Below, piece by piece: positions 31,668-43,189 of a stretch of 64,000 bases of DNA. Numbering within the stretch: position 1 is the stretch's first letter; each line of letters begins with the position of its first letter. The DNA is from Meconema thalassinum (lineage: Eukaryota; Arthropoda; Insecta; Orthoptera; Tettigoniidae), in contig OX336393.1 of the NCBI GenBank assembly GCA_946902985.2, positions 46,453,131-46,517,130 on the forward strand. The letters run 5' to 3'. The translations under genes were made by a program, and so were the position numbers. A model generated the notes under the pieces. The model searched no databases. It saw nothing but the letters and a program-made list of their open reading frames with translations, and was not told where the DNA came from.

Positions 31668-32106
31668 TTATGTCCCCCAGGGGCTAACATCTAGTGGGAC
31701 GTGGGTTGTCGACCACGGGACCCCAGCTGAGTCCGGCATTGCTTCCACTTACTTGTGCCGGGATCCTCTGACTTCTTTCCTGTCGACCTCCCTTGGTCTG
31801 CATTGTGTATTTTCAATTTCAATTGCATTTTGTACGTATTTTGAACCTACATTTTGTGCATATTTTTGAATCTATTCCTTTTATGACTATTTTCGTTCCA
31901 AATTGCCTTTTGTAAGTATTACCGCTCTCCATTTTGTGAGTAGTTTCAATCTGAGTTCCTTTTTGTAAGTATTTTCCTTCTCACTTCATTTTCGTTCTGG
32001 TTTCCACTTCATTGACATTTTCACTATCACCCAGACCATTAGGGGCCGATAACGTAGATGTTAGGCCCCTTAAAACAACAATTATCATCATCATCATCAT
32101 CATCAT
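31668..32106 (+). mobile_element. LINE 3' end with (ATC)n tail, copy 1
   Basis: It shares CCCCCAGGGGCTAACATCTAG, ACCCCAGCTGAGTCCGGCAT and the tail CACCCAGACCATTAGGGGCC then GATGTTAGGCCCCTT and (ATC)n with 43190-45275 and, for the last 54 bases, 58913-58966. Only 3' UTR is present; no RT. Confidence 0.8.
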
Positions 32107-33013
32107 CAACCTTCATTTATGATTAATTTCCTTCAAACCATAAACGAAGCCATTGTTAACCTATTTCGTACGACATGGAACATTTATTGCACTGGTTGAC
32201 TAGAACGTCTGTTTGGGGAATCTTGACGTCAGTACTGAATCTCTCTATATATAAAAATGAAATTGTGTCTGTTTTTTCTGAATTTCCACGGAAATTTGAG
32301 TTATTAACGCGTTTCAGACTGGTTTATGACGGTTGCGCGCAAAAACAAAATTTTTGTCTGTCTGTCTGTTTGTCTGTGTCGAACTTTGCACGCGTATCAC
32401 TCGAGAACGGCTGAGTGGATCAACGTAAAAATTGGTACAGATGTCCATCAGAGTTACGAAAGTAATCATTGATATAACTCTTCTTCATACCTCTCATTAT
32501 AGATGGCCTACCGCCTTAAAATGCATGCTGAAATGGGCGTAGAAAGACGAGACAAAGCTCATTTTCAGCGTCTCAATGTGAGAAACAAAACTCGGGATCC
32601 CTACGGGCCCTGAAAACCACATTTTAAGGTCTTAAAACCAACAGTTTTTGAGATATACCCATAAAACTAATTTCATTTACTATGCTATTGAAAGAATGCA
32701 AGCCGGTAACCATGGCAACACATTCTTAGAAGTCCATATATTTCAGTCAGACGCAATGCCATTCCATGTATTACATTACTGTGAACGTTCGCAAACGGCT
32801 ATAAGGTTATCACGAAACCAACTTAAGCTGTAAAATTCATCAATACGTATATAATGCGCTTAAGGGGGTCAAGGGGTACTCTTGAATTTTTTCACGTGAT
32901 TTACACGAGCGGGTGTGGCACTAAAGGTATATTATATCCCCATCCCTATATTATTTAATTAGTTATTTATTTATTTAGTATGTTTTGACCCATACAGGAT
33001 CACATAAAGCAAG

Positions 33014-33560
33014 TTATGATCTGTTGCTGTTATTTTTCTTGTTCTTCCAGAATTCTTTCATCATGTCGCTATGTTTAGCTCGACGCTCGTCAGTCCATTT
33101 TCCCCTAGGTCTGCTGGGCTTATCTTCTGATGCAGCTTCCCAAGTGTAGATCTTATGTCTGAAAGTTTTGCGGCCTTCGATATCTGTGGGTGTGATGTTG
33201 GCGTTATTGAGATCAGTTTGGACTTGTTTAATCCAAACCGTTGTCGTCTTTAATTTTTGTGAGTACATCAATATTTTCTTTGTTAATCGGTTGTCATCTA
33301 GCCTCATAATTTGTCCATAAAATTTCAAGCGTCGTTTACGGAAATCGGTTTCAATATTTGAATATTTTTCTGTGATCTTGTGCGATTGTAAACGATATCA
33401 TTCATCTGTAAGTCTTGGGCCAAGAATTTTTCGGATGATTTTTCTTTCAGCTTTCTTGATGTTTTCAAGATACCCTTTATAATTGAGGTTTAAGGTCTCA
33501 CTGGCGTAGAGTGTTTCGGGTTTGATGACCGTCGCGTAATGAAAAGTGATATTAGAAGCC
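33014..33560 (-). pseudogene. LINE ORF2 C-terminal fragment
   Basis: On the minus strand, VIKPETLYASETLNLNYKGY, a stop near 33400, then LKFYGQIMRLDDNRLTKKIL and WTDERRAKHSDMMKEFWKNK are the post-RT region of an RTE-like LINE. It is dead. Confidence 0.75.
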
Positions 33561-33775
33561 GATCACATCTCAGAAAGATACTTAAAAAGAAGAGTTTTCA
33601 GGACAGACCACCCTGTAAGAAAACCGGCATCATCTGGACAAAACAGAGAAAGGAGAAACATAGCCAGAGAATGCGCGAATATTGAGCAAACATCAAGTCC
33701 CTCGCCAAGCTGAATAGTTGAACGTCGTGGTCCTTAGCTGGCCCATCCGAAAGGAGAAGAACAAGAAGAAACTAA
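33561..33775 (+). pseudogene. LINE 3' fragment in opposite orientation
   Basis: On the plus strand, TKQRKEKHSQRMREYWANIK then a stop and an AAG-rich tail match the C-terminal signature of the fragment on its left, but head-to-head with it. Two LINE pieces in inverted orientation share one breakpoint near 33560. Confidence 0.65.
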
Positions 33776-34861
33776 TGAAGTAATGCAAGCCGGTAACCAT
33801 GACAACAGTAGGCCTATCACAAGAGGTGTCATCCAACTTTCCATCTATTTCTGTAAGAAGCAATGCCACTCAATTTATTACATTTCTGTGAAAGATTGCA
33901 AACGGCTATAAGGTTATCGTGGAATCAAACATAGACTGTAAAATTCAACAATGCGATTAAGGGGGTCAAGGGGTACCCTACAATTTTTACACGTGACTTA
34001 CACGTGCGATATGCGATATGTTGTACAGAAGGTCTATTATATCTCCAAACAGCAACATTATTTTCAAAAATTCCTGGATTGGAATAGTGTCTTTTGCAGC
34101 TTTTGGGAATTTGGACCATTGGAGGCTAAAATCCCGAATTTTCATGCACCACAAGCCTTTATAATTTATTAAAGGGATCTTCCTGGGGATGGGGACTTTC
34201 CACAACGGTGAGGGTCAGTTTTAATATGACATATATTGCGTTTCGTCTACGAGGTTTTCAATATTATTTTCACGTCAGGAAGTACACGTTAGGTGAATTT
34301 AGTTTGAGAGCACATTTTAACTAATCATATTTTTGTCGACAAACGGGTTCATCGTGAAGATGATTTTGTTTGATACTGTGTGGATGATATATCTTTATGT
34401 TTATGTACGCCTATAATTCATGTTCGGGGGCTTGGAGCATCGTAAAATTAGGTATTTTAACAACGAGTCAATACACCAATCATTTATTAAACTCTTCAAC
34501 GTACTTCTCATAGAATGATGGGTATAAGGAACAACTTTTCAAAATACATGCTAAAATAGGCGAAAAATCAAAATTATCCTAGCTTCTCAATGTGTGACAC
34601 AATACTAGGGAGTCTATAAAGGGTCTCCGAAAACCACATTTTATGGCCCTTAAATTAACAGTGTCTGCGATATACCCAGAAAACTAACTTCGTTCTGATA
34701 AACTTATGAAGGAATGACAATCCCCTAACCATTGCAACAGTAGGCCAATTGATAACGTCTGGTTATTAATACCGAAGACCGTTCGAAGAGCGGGTACTTC
34801 TGCTAGTCCTCAATCAGAATGGAACATCTACTTACCCGTCTAATCTGAGCGTAAAAACATA

Positions 34862-35362
34862 TGAAGTTGGTAGGTTCGTTCCTCAGTTTAGGGGCTGCGA
34901 CAACGCGGTCATGTAGCCACTTGTACTTTGGGTGTGTGTACAATCTGTCTGATAACCGGTGTTAATTGTGATGGGTGTAATTGTGTGTGTTATCTGTTTT
35001 AATTCAGGTAAGGACTGCAGACGATAATTCCAAGTAGTTCCTACTTTTGCTGCCAAATAGTACTGTCCACTACACCTGGCTTGAGGACTTGGCTACTAGA
35101 TGCCATTGCAGTCAGCACCTGGCGGTGAACGTTGGAACTAATATAGCGTTATCAATTCTAACCTACAAATTTTGGCTTCACACAAGTTTACTTAGTGGAA
35201 GGTTCTTTTTCATGCCTTAAATCTATGGCATGAGACCACGGGCTTTACTTCCCCTCCGAAGGAAGGCATACTGAGAGATTTCCAACGCTCTTAAAAAATA
35301 CGACGATTTCGACCGGGTTTGAACCCATGACCTTATGCATAGAAGCTCAGCATGCTACAACA
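34862..35362 (-). mobile_element. tRNA-derived SINE (family 4)
   Basis: On the minus strand, GTTGTAGCATGCTGAGCTTC, CATGGGTTCAAACCCGG (B box), AGTATGCCTTCCTTCGGAGG, the AGGTGCTGACTGCAATGGC region and the end CCCCTAAACTGAGGAACG. It is the most complete uninterrupted copy in the window. Confidence 0.85.
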
Positions 35363-35371
35363 TATAATAGT

Positions 35372-36327
35372 TCATTATGCAACGAGCCTATAATGGCTAT
35401 AATTAAGACACGAGTATTTTTATAAAACGAGCGTAAGCGAGTTTTATAATTTCCATACGAGTGTCTTAATTACCATTATAGGCGAGTTGCATACGACTGT
35501 TTAAGTTCGACGATAATTATAACTTTCTTCTTCTTCTTCTTTTACGGCCTCATTGCACCACTTCAGTCAATCATTTCTTGGTCCTCTTCAGTAAGTTTCC
35601 TTTCCGAGTCGCCCAGTAGCTCTTCATCCGCTCTGATCTTCTCTGGCGTTCCTCATCTGTAAATACCCTTTTTACTGTATTACGTTTGTCTATTTTAGCC
35701 TGAAATCTTATTTTTATATCTCTCAGTTTTTTTTAAATTTTGTTGTTTTGTTTTGCAAGTTATCCAACGTTATTTCCAATTCTTTCATTTCTTCTCTAAT
35801 TTCCTTAATCCATCCTACTTGTTGTTTCATAAATTATAACTTTATTATATGTTTTAACATAAATATTCATAAATATCTGTTCAGTCACTAGAATGTTGTG
35901 ATCGGGTGCTGAGGTGGGTAGTATATCTCTGTTCTCCAAGCTCTTTGGACAACCGACGCATGCGCTCTGTGTGCTTCAAAGCCATATGTTCAGATTGTGC
36001 TCCAGTATTCAGTAAAACTGTCACCGAAGTCGTTTCAAAACCACGCGCTGTGCAGAAATTGATTTGGGTGATATTAAGGTACAGTGCCATTTCTTGTCTC
36101 ATATTCACCAGTTTATTTACGCGAACATATGGACGGTGCAATTTCGGTAATGTATATAGAAATGTTGGATTTTAAGCGCATGCGCGAAGGTATCCTTATC
36201 TAATTGGTCACACAACTGTTTCTTGAGCTCTGATTGGTGGGAGAAACTGTTTTATAATGAAACATAGTGTTATAATGAGCCTCATTATGATACAGTTTTC
36301 TGACACATAATAGTTAGCGTCGAACAT
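35372..36327 (+). mobile_element. palindrome-headed MITE-like element, copy 2
   Basis: Head palindrome at 35378-35498 (TATGCAACGAGCCTATAATGG mirrored by CCATTATAGGCGAGTTGCAT), then TTTAAGTTCGACGATAATTA, the family body and the end GCGTCGAACATAAAG. A LINE fragment with target duplication interrupts it at 35527. The body has a minus-strand 86-codon frame (35881-36141) recognisable in the copy near 48791. Confidence 0.85.
35527..35831 (-). mobile_element. 5'-truncated LINE with (AAG)n tail
   Basis: Flanked by AATTATAACTTT at 35515-35526 and 35832-35843. On the minus strand it encodes RMKSYWATRKG-like C-terminal residues, as in the LINE at 33014-33775, and ends in (AAG)n. The exact target duplication proves insertion into the MITE copy. 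Confidence 0.88.
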
Positions 36328-36954
36328 AAAGTATTAAACAATTTTAGGAAAAACCTAACCTCTTGAATAGTGGATACAAGAGAGATTATACAACTCGGAT
36401 CTCAAATATTTATCCCTGAAGTAGGAGGTCTTGGGGATTGGCCCAACCCTCTGGTGAAGATTAAAATTGATTTCAACGAACCGTGGATGATGTGACGATC
36501 CAGCCGTTAAAAGGGACCGTATGAGATTTGGTCTCCCATGATAGCGGGTGGATCTAGCCGACCATCACAGAGCGATCATCAGGTTTCAGTCGAGCGAAAA
36601 ATGGCATTTCCATACAATCATTCTCGATGTCCAAAATAACAAGCGATGTCAATAGGAAAATACCGGGTGCTCCAACATTTAGGATCTTAACTCAGAGGTA
36701 ATGAAAGAGAAAAGGGCTGTCCAACTACAGACGAAACCCATTTGCCGGTTTTTGAGGGAAATAGTAAGTTTAATTGATTGATCTTTAATTTGGTCTGGCA
36801 ATATTAAGGCCCCAACGGTCTTGTATTACATCTTACCAGATATAGAATGCACGACTAATGGCCGGTTCTACCATCTCTGAGTACACCTGCTGGTAGATAC
36901 ACCGGAGATAAACTACCTGCCATTATAAACGCCCTGGCAAATTTGTTTGCGTGC
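36328..36954. other. no feature recognised
   Basis: A moderately GC-rich unique stretch. I see no domain, repeat family or terminal structure. Confidence 0.35.
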
Positions 36955-37475
36955 TATCACACCCATTGGTTGGTTTCTTAGGTTAGGGGTTGCGACGACG
37001 TGGTCAAATAGCCCCGTGTACTTTGGGTGTCTGATAGCCAGTGTTAATTGTGATGACTATATTAGTGTGTATCTGTTTTTAATTCAAGTGTGGGCTGCAG
37101 ATGATAATTTTAAGTAGTTCTTACTTTTACTACCAAATGCTACCGTCCACAGCACCTAGCTCTGAACTTGGCCACTACTAGATGCCATCACAACCAGCGC
37201 TTGGTAACGAACGTTGGAACTTAAGAGCATTAATCAAACGTAACCAACAAATTTTGCTTCACACAAGTGTAGTCAGTGGAAGGTTCCTTTTACATGCCAT
37301 AAATCTATGACATGGGCCCGCCGGATTTACTTCCCGTCTATAGGAAGGCATACTGAGAGATTGTTAACGCTTTTAAAATATCCGACGACTTCGGCCGAGT
37401 TTAAACCCGCGACCTTGGGCATAGAAGCTACCGACTACGCCACCGAGATCCGTATGAGCGGTAGGCAGCCACCGG
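36955..37475 (-). mobile_element. tRNA-derived SINE (family 4), diverged copy
   Basis: It shares GTGTACTTTGGGTGTCTGAT, GGCTGCAGATGATAATTTTA and AGTATGCCTTCCTATAGACG (minus strand) with 34862-35362; the B box has decayed to GGGTTTAAACTCGG. Confidence 0.8.
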
Positions 37476-37855
37476 GAACTGGTACAATGAAATACTAAAG
37501 ATGGCAGGCCTGATTTTGTGCAGCAGAGTCGAAAGCCAATGGCGGGTCCTCTATTTTCGATTGCATTTAGACCGCTAAATGTACTGTATTTCAAATATAT
37601 CGGTCATGGAATCTCATCAACAGTAAGACCATTTCTCCTATTATTGCTATAACAAAGGTCTTTGTCGTAACTTAGTGTGGTGGATACGTCACATCAAAAT
37701 AGTATAAAACTAACGAACTACTGTAACAGAAAGAGCTTAATAAAGTTTTCTTTGCTGTCTACGGAAAAAATATAAGACTGGCTACGGGATTAAAGTCGGT
37801 TTGTTGGTTCCTCAGTTTAGGCTGAAGCCGAGACGGGTTGATAGTTTCCTGTTGT
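37476..37855. other. no feature recognised; (GTT)n at 37850-37871
   Basis: Unique-looking, ending in a short (GTT)n tract that belongs to the 3' tail of the LINE to its right. Confidence 0.4.
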
Positions 37856-38480
37856 TGTTGTTGTTGTTGTTTGAGTCTTCAGTCTTTTGACTGGTTTGAT
37901 GCAACTGTCCATGCTTCCCTGTCCCCAGCTAATCGCTTCATCTCTACATAGCTACCACACCATACATCCGAGGCAATCTGTTTTAACATATTCTAACCTT
38001 GGTCTACCCCTATAGTTCTTGTCCTCGACTCTTCCTTCCATAACTAAGCTTGCTATTCCTGGGTGTCTTAGTATGTGTCCTACTAACTTATCTCTTCTCT
38101 TCATGAGCAGTCGCCAGAAACATTTCTCCTTTCCCACTCGTCTTAATACCTCTTCGTTTGTAACCCTATCTACCCATCTGATCTTCTTCATTCTCCTGTA
38201 ACACCACATTTCAAATGCTTCAATTCCCCTCTTTTCTGCTGCACCAATAGTCCAAGTTTCACTTCCATAGAGCACAACGTTCCAGACAATGGCCTTCCAA
38301 ATACCTAAATCTATATTCGATGTTAACAGATTCCTCTTTTGTAGAAATGCTTTCCTTGCCTGAGCCCACATGCTTTTTATATCATCTTTGCTTCGTCCAT
38401 CACTGGGTATTCTGCTTCCTAAGTAACAGAAGTCTCCTACTTCCTTCAGCTTTTCACCTGCCAATATGATCTCCATAGAG
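37856..38480 (-). pseudogene. LINE ORF2 C-terminal fragment (RTE/endonuclease-RT type)
   Basis: Minus-strand frame 38476-37952, 174 codons: EVGDFCYLGSRIPSDGRSKD, then VVLYGSETWTIGAAEKRGIE, MWCYRRMKKIRWVDRVTNEE, HILRHPGIASLVMEGR and RGRPRLEY. This is the thumb and downstream region commonly annotated as 'endonuclease-reverse transcriptase' in insects. The upstream YxDD and the endonuclease are absent, so it is a 5'-truncated copy with a (AAC)n tail. The frame has no stop, suggesting it is not very old. Confidence 0.85.
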
Positions 38481-38945
38481 TTTCTGATTTATTTTCTACA
38501 AATAGGAAAATGTGATTTACCTAGTTCTTGCATTCAGATGATGTTTTGCTATATCTCACACCCAGTCACCTCTCGTATGTCTTGCGGTCATTTTAATATT
38601 ATCTCTCTTCTTCCATAATCTGATAAACCAGGGGCTGAACGTTTCACAAGCTTTTTCTTTATTGGTGCTCATTTGTGACGTCACTCGGAGTTGTCTTGTG
38701 TGAACGTCAGGCTTGAATATTCCTTCACAGCACTAAAGCAACACGGGGACAATCTTATTTCCTTCACAAAACTTGGTAATGGCATTTTGGGTGAATTTGT
38801 TTGTCTCATCAATCATCAAACTGCGAGTCTTCACTTTGTTTCGCTCTCGATATTAGAGGCGCGTCTATATCTCCCTGCTGGTACAGTTGGGAGCATAATG
38901 CTGCTCGCTACAGGAAGACACAGAGGAACAGGAACATGAACCATG
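38481..38945. other. no feature recognised
   Basis: Unique-looking flank between a LINE fragment and a mariner; frames here have no domain. Confidence 0.4.
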
Positions 38946-39751
38946 TACGAGGGGCCTACCATATTGTTTTACACTGTATATTTTCTACCCAAATGAAGTA
39001 CATTACACATCAGTTGTTACGTCCACCTTCTCAACATAATCTCCTTGTAACTTTATGCACTTTTGCCATCGATGTGTCAGTCTCTCCAGACCTTCCTGAA
39101 AACTTTCCTTCGGAGTGCTGCGTACCCAAGCCTTGACAGCGACCACTCAGAGGTCTCTTCATGTTCCCGGACAGGTGATAATCACTTGGTGCCAAGTCGG
39201 GAGAATATGGTGGGTTGGACAGTTCCGTGAATCTCATTTGTTCAATGGCAGGGGTGGTCTCAAAGCCAGTGTGGGGGCGGGCATTGTCATGTTGCAGAAG
39301 CACACATTTAGCCCATTTTCCTGGCTACAGAGTTTGAATGGCACTACGTAAGCGCTGAAGGGTTGCCACTTATGCTGCACTGTTAATCTTGACCTCGAAT
39401 TCCAGCCAGTCAATGAGGATGATGCCCTTTGTGTCCCACAACACTGTCGCCATTCTCTTGCCAATTGATGGCACTGTTCGACATTTCTTTGTAGGTGGAC
39501 AGCCTCTATGCTTCAATTGCATGGTCGCCGTGTTGTGGATTTTGCAGAACTGGACACAGCTGTCAAGGCATGGGTACACATCACTCCGAAAAAATGGTTT
39601 CAGGAAGTCTGGAGAGACTGACACATCGATGGCAAAAGTGCATAAAGTTAAAGGAGATTATGTTGAGAAGGTGGACGTAACAACTGATGTGTAATGTACT
39701 TCATTTGGGTAGAAAAAATAAAGTATGAAACAATATAGTACGCCCCTCGTA
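38946..39751 (-). mobile_element. foldback mariner derivative with long inverted arms
   Basis: TACGAGGGGC at the left and GCCCCTCGTA at the right, with TA at both edges. The inverted similarity runs about 150 bp inward (CCCAAATGAAGTACATTACA, ACGTCCACCTTCTCAACATA, GATGTGTCAGTCTCTCCAGA on each side), far beyond normal mariner TIRs. The outer part of the transposase 3' end is therefore present twice, in opposite orientations. Confidence 0.85.
39031..39500 (-). pseudogene. mariner transposase fragment
   Basis: The minus strand gives GKRMATVLWDTKGIILIDWL, a stop, then LLQHDNARPHTGFETTPAIE and PPYSPDLAPSDYHLSG, the second and third catalytic Asp regions of a DD34D mariner. The N-terminal half, including the first Asp region and DNA-binding domain, is missing, replaced by the inverted arm. 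Confidence 0.85.
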
Positions 39752-39901
39752 AATATTTCGGTTCTCATTGGAACCATCTTCAACATTTGTTAAAAGAAAA
39801 ATTACCTTAATATAAACTTAACAATAATGATGTATACTTAATCTGATAAGTTAAAATCGGAGAAATAGAATGTGGATAACATTACAAAATTTATACATTT
39901 C

Positions 39902-40692
39902 ACAAGGGAAGTTAGGAAAATAAGTATCGTATCTTTTACTCCCAGGGACCCTTTATTGCCGAACTGGTATACACCCTGGCATCATGAACTATACACCTTG
40001 TACATTGAGACACTTGTCTTAGCAGTCCGGTAAAACTCTGTTCCCCGCGATGCAAGGAATTGTCGCACAGCGTTGGTGTTAAAGTGGTGGTTAAGTGGTG
40101 CACCCATGTCTCATTGCCCGCGATGATTCTGAACAGGAACTCATTTCCCTCCAGCGCGTACCGCATCAAGTGGTCGAGGCTGATGCCCATTCTTGCACTC
40201 TTATGCTCCGGGGTCACGTTTCTTTGTACCCATATTACGGGCACTTTTCGGTAACCCCCACACATCATGTGATGGGTCCGGGCACAACCAATACGCACTG
40301 TTACGCGCCTGTCCACTGACACCATGAGCAGTGTTGTTTCCAATCGCGGAAACAACATTGCTCAAGAGGAGGGACGCCGCCCTTCACTGAGCATGGAACA
40401 CCAGCGAAAGGCCATTTGACGAGACCATACACGGTCTGTAGGTGTGACACATTAGTCCCATTCACGCCGGATAACAGCACGCTCTTCCATTGGTGACCAC
40501 ATTGTCAGTACACACCGTGAGTTGTACTGGAATGATATCGGGCACGCCAGTCTGCTGCTCCTCTCTCTGTGAATGCGTCACTCCCCCTCCCCTGACGCTG
40601 TTTCCGTCGTTGAACCAGATTGTTTGTGTCACCAGGTGTTGCCTACCACTTGCTCGTGCAATAAAATAACTTTCGGAACTTCCCTCGTATCT
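39902..40692 (-). mobile_element. second degraded mariner
   Basis: The ends ACAAGGGAAGTTAGGAAAAT (left) and AACTTTCGGAACTTCCCTCG (right) are inverted matches. The interior carries a decayed transposase (39936-40358) with RNVTPEHKSARMGISLDHLM, YALEGNEFLFRIIAGNETWV; the first catalytic Asp position reads GNETW, so Asp has become Asn. No second or third Asp region is recognisable. Confidence 0.75.
39936..40358 (-). pseudogene. mariner transposase, decayed
   Basis: 140 codons similar to the middle of mariner transposases: the linker PEHKSARM, then the segment leading to the first catalytic position, where GDETW is GNETW. Downstream (HHLTTTLTPTLCDN) loses similarity. The upstream frame 40462-40698 covers the N-terminal region of the same relic but has shifted out of recognisable sequence. 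Confidence 0.7.
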
Positions 40693-41189
40693 ATTCATTT
40701 TGATACGCTTTCCTTGTGGACTTAATATTTACTGTCCGAGTCCTACCACTTACTCAGTGGATGGGAATACTTCTCCGTATTGACGAGTCGTCGAATTAAC
40801 ATATCAATAAATTACTTGTAGGCGGCTTCGATGACGTAGTTGGTAGCATGCTGAGCTTCTATGCACAAGGTCACGGGTTCAAACCCGTCTGAAGTCGTCG
40901 GATTTTTCAAGAGCATTAAAAATCCCTCAGTATGCCTTCCTTCATAGGGGAAGTAAAGTCGGCGAGCCCATGTCATACATTTATGGCATGAAAAAGATCC
41001 TTCCACTATACTTGTGTGAAGTCTAAATTTGTAGGTGAGGATAGATAACGCTCTATTTGTTTCAACGTTCGCCGCCAGGTGCTGACTGCGATGCCATCTA
41101 ATGTAGTAGCCAAGTCCGCAAACTAGGAGTCGTGGACGGTATCATTTGGTAGCAAAAGTAGGAATTACTTTAAATTATTGTCTGCAGTC

Positions 41190-41530
41190 TGCGGCCCCGT
41201 GGTGTTGGGGTAGCGCGCCTGGCTCTCACCTGGAGGCCCCAGGTTCGATTCCCGTCTCCTTCAGGGATTTTAAAACTGACGCGAGGGTTGGAACGGGGTG
41301 CACTCAGCCTCGGGGGGATAATTGAGTAGCTGTCTGACAGTGAGGCAGCGCCCCGATCACGAAAACCAAGATTAACGGCCGAGGGGACCCGATGCGCTGA
41401 TCACGCGTCACCTCAATATCTGCAGGCCAAATGGCTGGGCCGCGGTCGCTTGGCTGATCTAGGCCGTTCATGGGCTGTATAGTGCCAGGGGTTGACTTTT
41501 TTGTTTGCTGTTGTTGTTGGCTGTTATCCT
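41190..41530 (+). mobile_element. SINE family 3, nested
   Basis: GGCCCCGTGGTGTTGGGGTA with B box GGTTCGATTCCCG, followed by GGAACGGGGTGCACTCAGCC and CACGCGTCACCTCAATATCT. It is a close match to 14497-14765 and lies inside the family-4 SINE. Confidence 0.85.
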
Positions 41531-41604
41531 TACTTGAATTAAAAAACAGATAACACACACTAATACAGCCAAAACAATTAACAACGATTATCAGACTGAT
41601 TTAA

Positions 41605-41975
41605 CACACCGACAGTAGTGGCTACGCTGGCTAAAGCGCAGTGTTAGGTCATGGGGCCAAGCTCTCTGCTGACTCGGTAGACGTGTGGGTTCGAGCCCCA
41701 CCGTCGGCCGTCCTTGAAATGGTTTTCCGTGGTTTCCCATTTTCAACTCCAGGCAAATGCTGGGACGGTACCTTCTGACAGGCCACGGCCGCTTCCTTCC
41801 ACATCCTTGCCCAGTTTCATTCACCATCATTCATTTCATCTCTCATTAACTCCTCACATGAGGTTGGCGTCAGGAAGGGCATCCGGCCGTAAAAGCCATC
41901 GCCACTAAGACTTCCATCGCATCTCATCCCCGACCCCGTCGGAAAAACGGGAATAATAAGTGGTAGACATACATC
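41605..41975 (+). mobile_element. SINE family 2, nested, full length
   Basis: GGCTAAAGCGCAGTGTTAGG, B box GGGTTCGAGCCCC, GAAATGGTTTTCCGTGG, then a tail longer than the 15056 copy (GAGGTTGGCGTCAGGAAGGG, CCCCGACCCCGTCGG). Also inside the family-4 SINE. Confidence 0.85.
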
Positions 41976-42058
41976 AGACAGATTTTACACACAGCCAAAG
42001 TACACGGGGCTACATGACCGCGTTGTCACGGCCCCTAAACTAAGGAACCAACCAACCA

Positions 42059-42234
42059 GATTACTTGTATTATCATGACTTTTTGAAGATTATTCTTATA
42101 TTTTTCTTACGATTTTGAAAGAATTAAGGAAAGATACATTTATATTGTTAATTAACATATATTGAAACCATTATCTTGTAAGGATATCTAAATTTTATTT
42201 TAAATGAAGACTGGTTAAGATTATCTTTAGGTTG
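42059..42234. other. AT-rich spacer
   Basis: Nothing recognised. Confidence 0.4.
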
Positions 42235-43085
42235 TTATTGTTAGCTTATTTTCATTTACGAAAAAAATAGGCTTATGAGATCACCTTTAGTCCGTGTGTG
42301 TATCGCCCTAATAAAATCTAAACGACCGAAGTGATTTCAATGAAACTCGGTAAGTACGTATTATTACCTCGTCCGACCTCGACAGAATCTTTTAAATTTT
42401 GATACGTTTTACCAATTCAACATGGTGGCCGCGCGAAATATTTCACTGGCATTCTATATCTTCGCAACAGTGACAGTTATCACCCTGAAATTTTATACAA
42501 TGATAAAGGATACTACTAAAAGGTCATGTAACTTTCATATACCTGTTAAGTTCGTACAAAACGAACATGGCAGCCAAGAGAAATAGAAACATTTAAATCA
42601 AATTTTCTATCGATTTAACCATCCGAGCGCATTGAAACTTGCCACGGCAAATGTTTATACACATTGTAATGCTCTGACTTCTCCTTTAGTTCAATTGTTT
42701 ACACAACCTCAAGATGGCGGCTGTGTGAAATTTCAAAGTTAAGTTTATTTTTTTGTGTCCTAATCAGGAGATCGAAGTGAAAGTTTGAATAACGAACCTG
42801 CGCAGTTATCTTCATCTAATGGTACATAACTCTATTGCCTATATATGTATAGCAATCCAACATGGTGACCATCCGAAATATTTAGACGGCTCTCAATATT
42901 TACGAATCTCTTATAGGCTTTTAACGTATGTTCACCTATGGATCTTTTAATAACCTGGTGATAACAAAACCAACATCGCGGCCAAGCGAAGTTTATGCAT
43001 TGAAATGGAATTTACTAAGTAAGACCAGTAGGTTATATGAAAACAGGCTATTTAGTCCTTCACGGAACTAGCCTGTTTGTTAAGA
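42235..43085 (-). mobile_element. family-B non-coding repeat, copy 2
   Basis: Reverse of 58440-60010: hairpin end (CATTTACGAAAAAAATAGGC), TTATGAGATCACC, modules with ATCACCCTGAAATTTTATAC, AACATGGCAGCCAAG and AACATGGTGACCATCCG, and the terminus GGCTATTTAGTCCTTCACGG. The (CA)n is nearly lost. Confidence 0.75.
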
Positions 43086-43189
43086 TTATTTTAAGGTAAT
43101 TTTTCTTTTAACAAATGCTGAAGATGGTTCCACTGCGAACCGAAAGATGTACATTAACTAAATAGATATGTTTCGTTAATTAGTATTTC

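Larger units (their letters stand above)
32240..34806 (+). mobile_element. non-autonomous Helitron-like element
   Basis: The left end reads TCTCTCTATATATAAAAATG after an A. The right end has CCGTTCGAAGAGCGGG as a short imperfect hairpin, then TACTTCTGCTAG before T, as in canonical Helitrons (5' TC, 3' hairpin plus CTAG, A|T target). A (GTCT)n run lies at 32357-32378. Two internal blocks recur: TGCAAGCCGGTAACCATG... at 32698-32960 and 33785-34050, and ACCACATTTTA... at 32618 and 34634. LINE fragments interrupt it at about 33000-33775. No Rep/helicase frame. Confidence 0.75.
40818..42058 (+). mobile_element. family-4 SINE split by two nested SINEs
   Basis: Head GGCTTCGATGACGTAGTTGG, B box GGGTTCAAACCCG; the body reaches GTCTGCAGTC at 41190, resumes with CTTGAATTAAAAAACAGATA near 41532, breaks again near 41600, and finishes with ATCAGACAGATTTTACACAC and CTAAGGAACCAACCAACCAG at 42058. 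The order matches uninterrupted copies at 34862 (reverse) and 49240. Confidence 0.85.
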
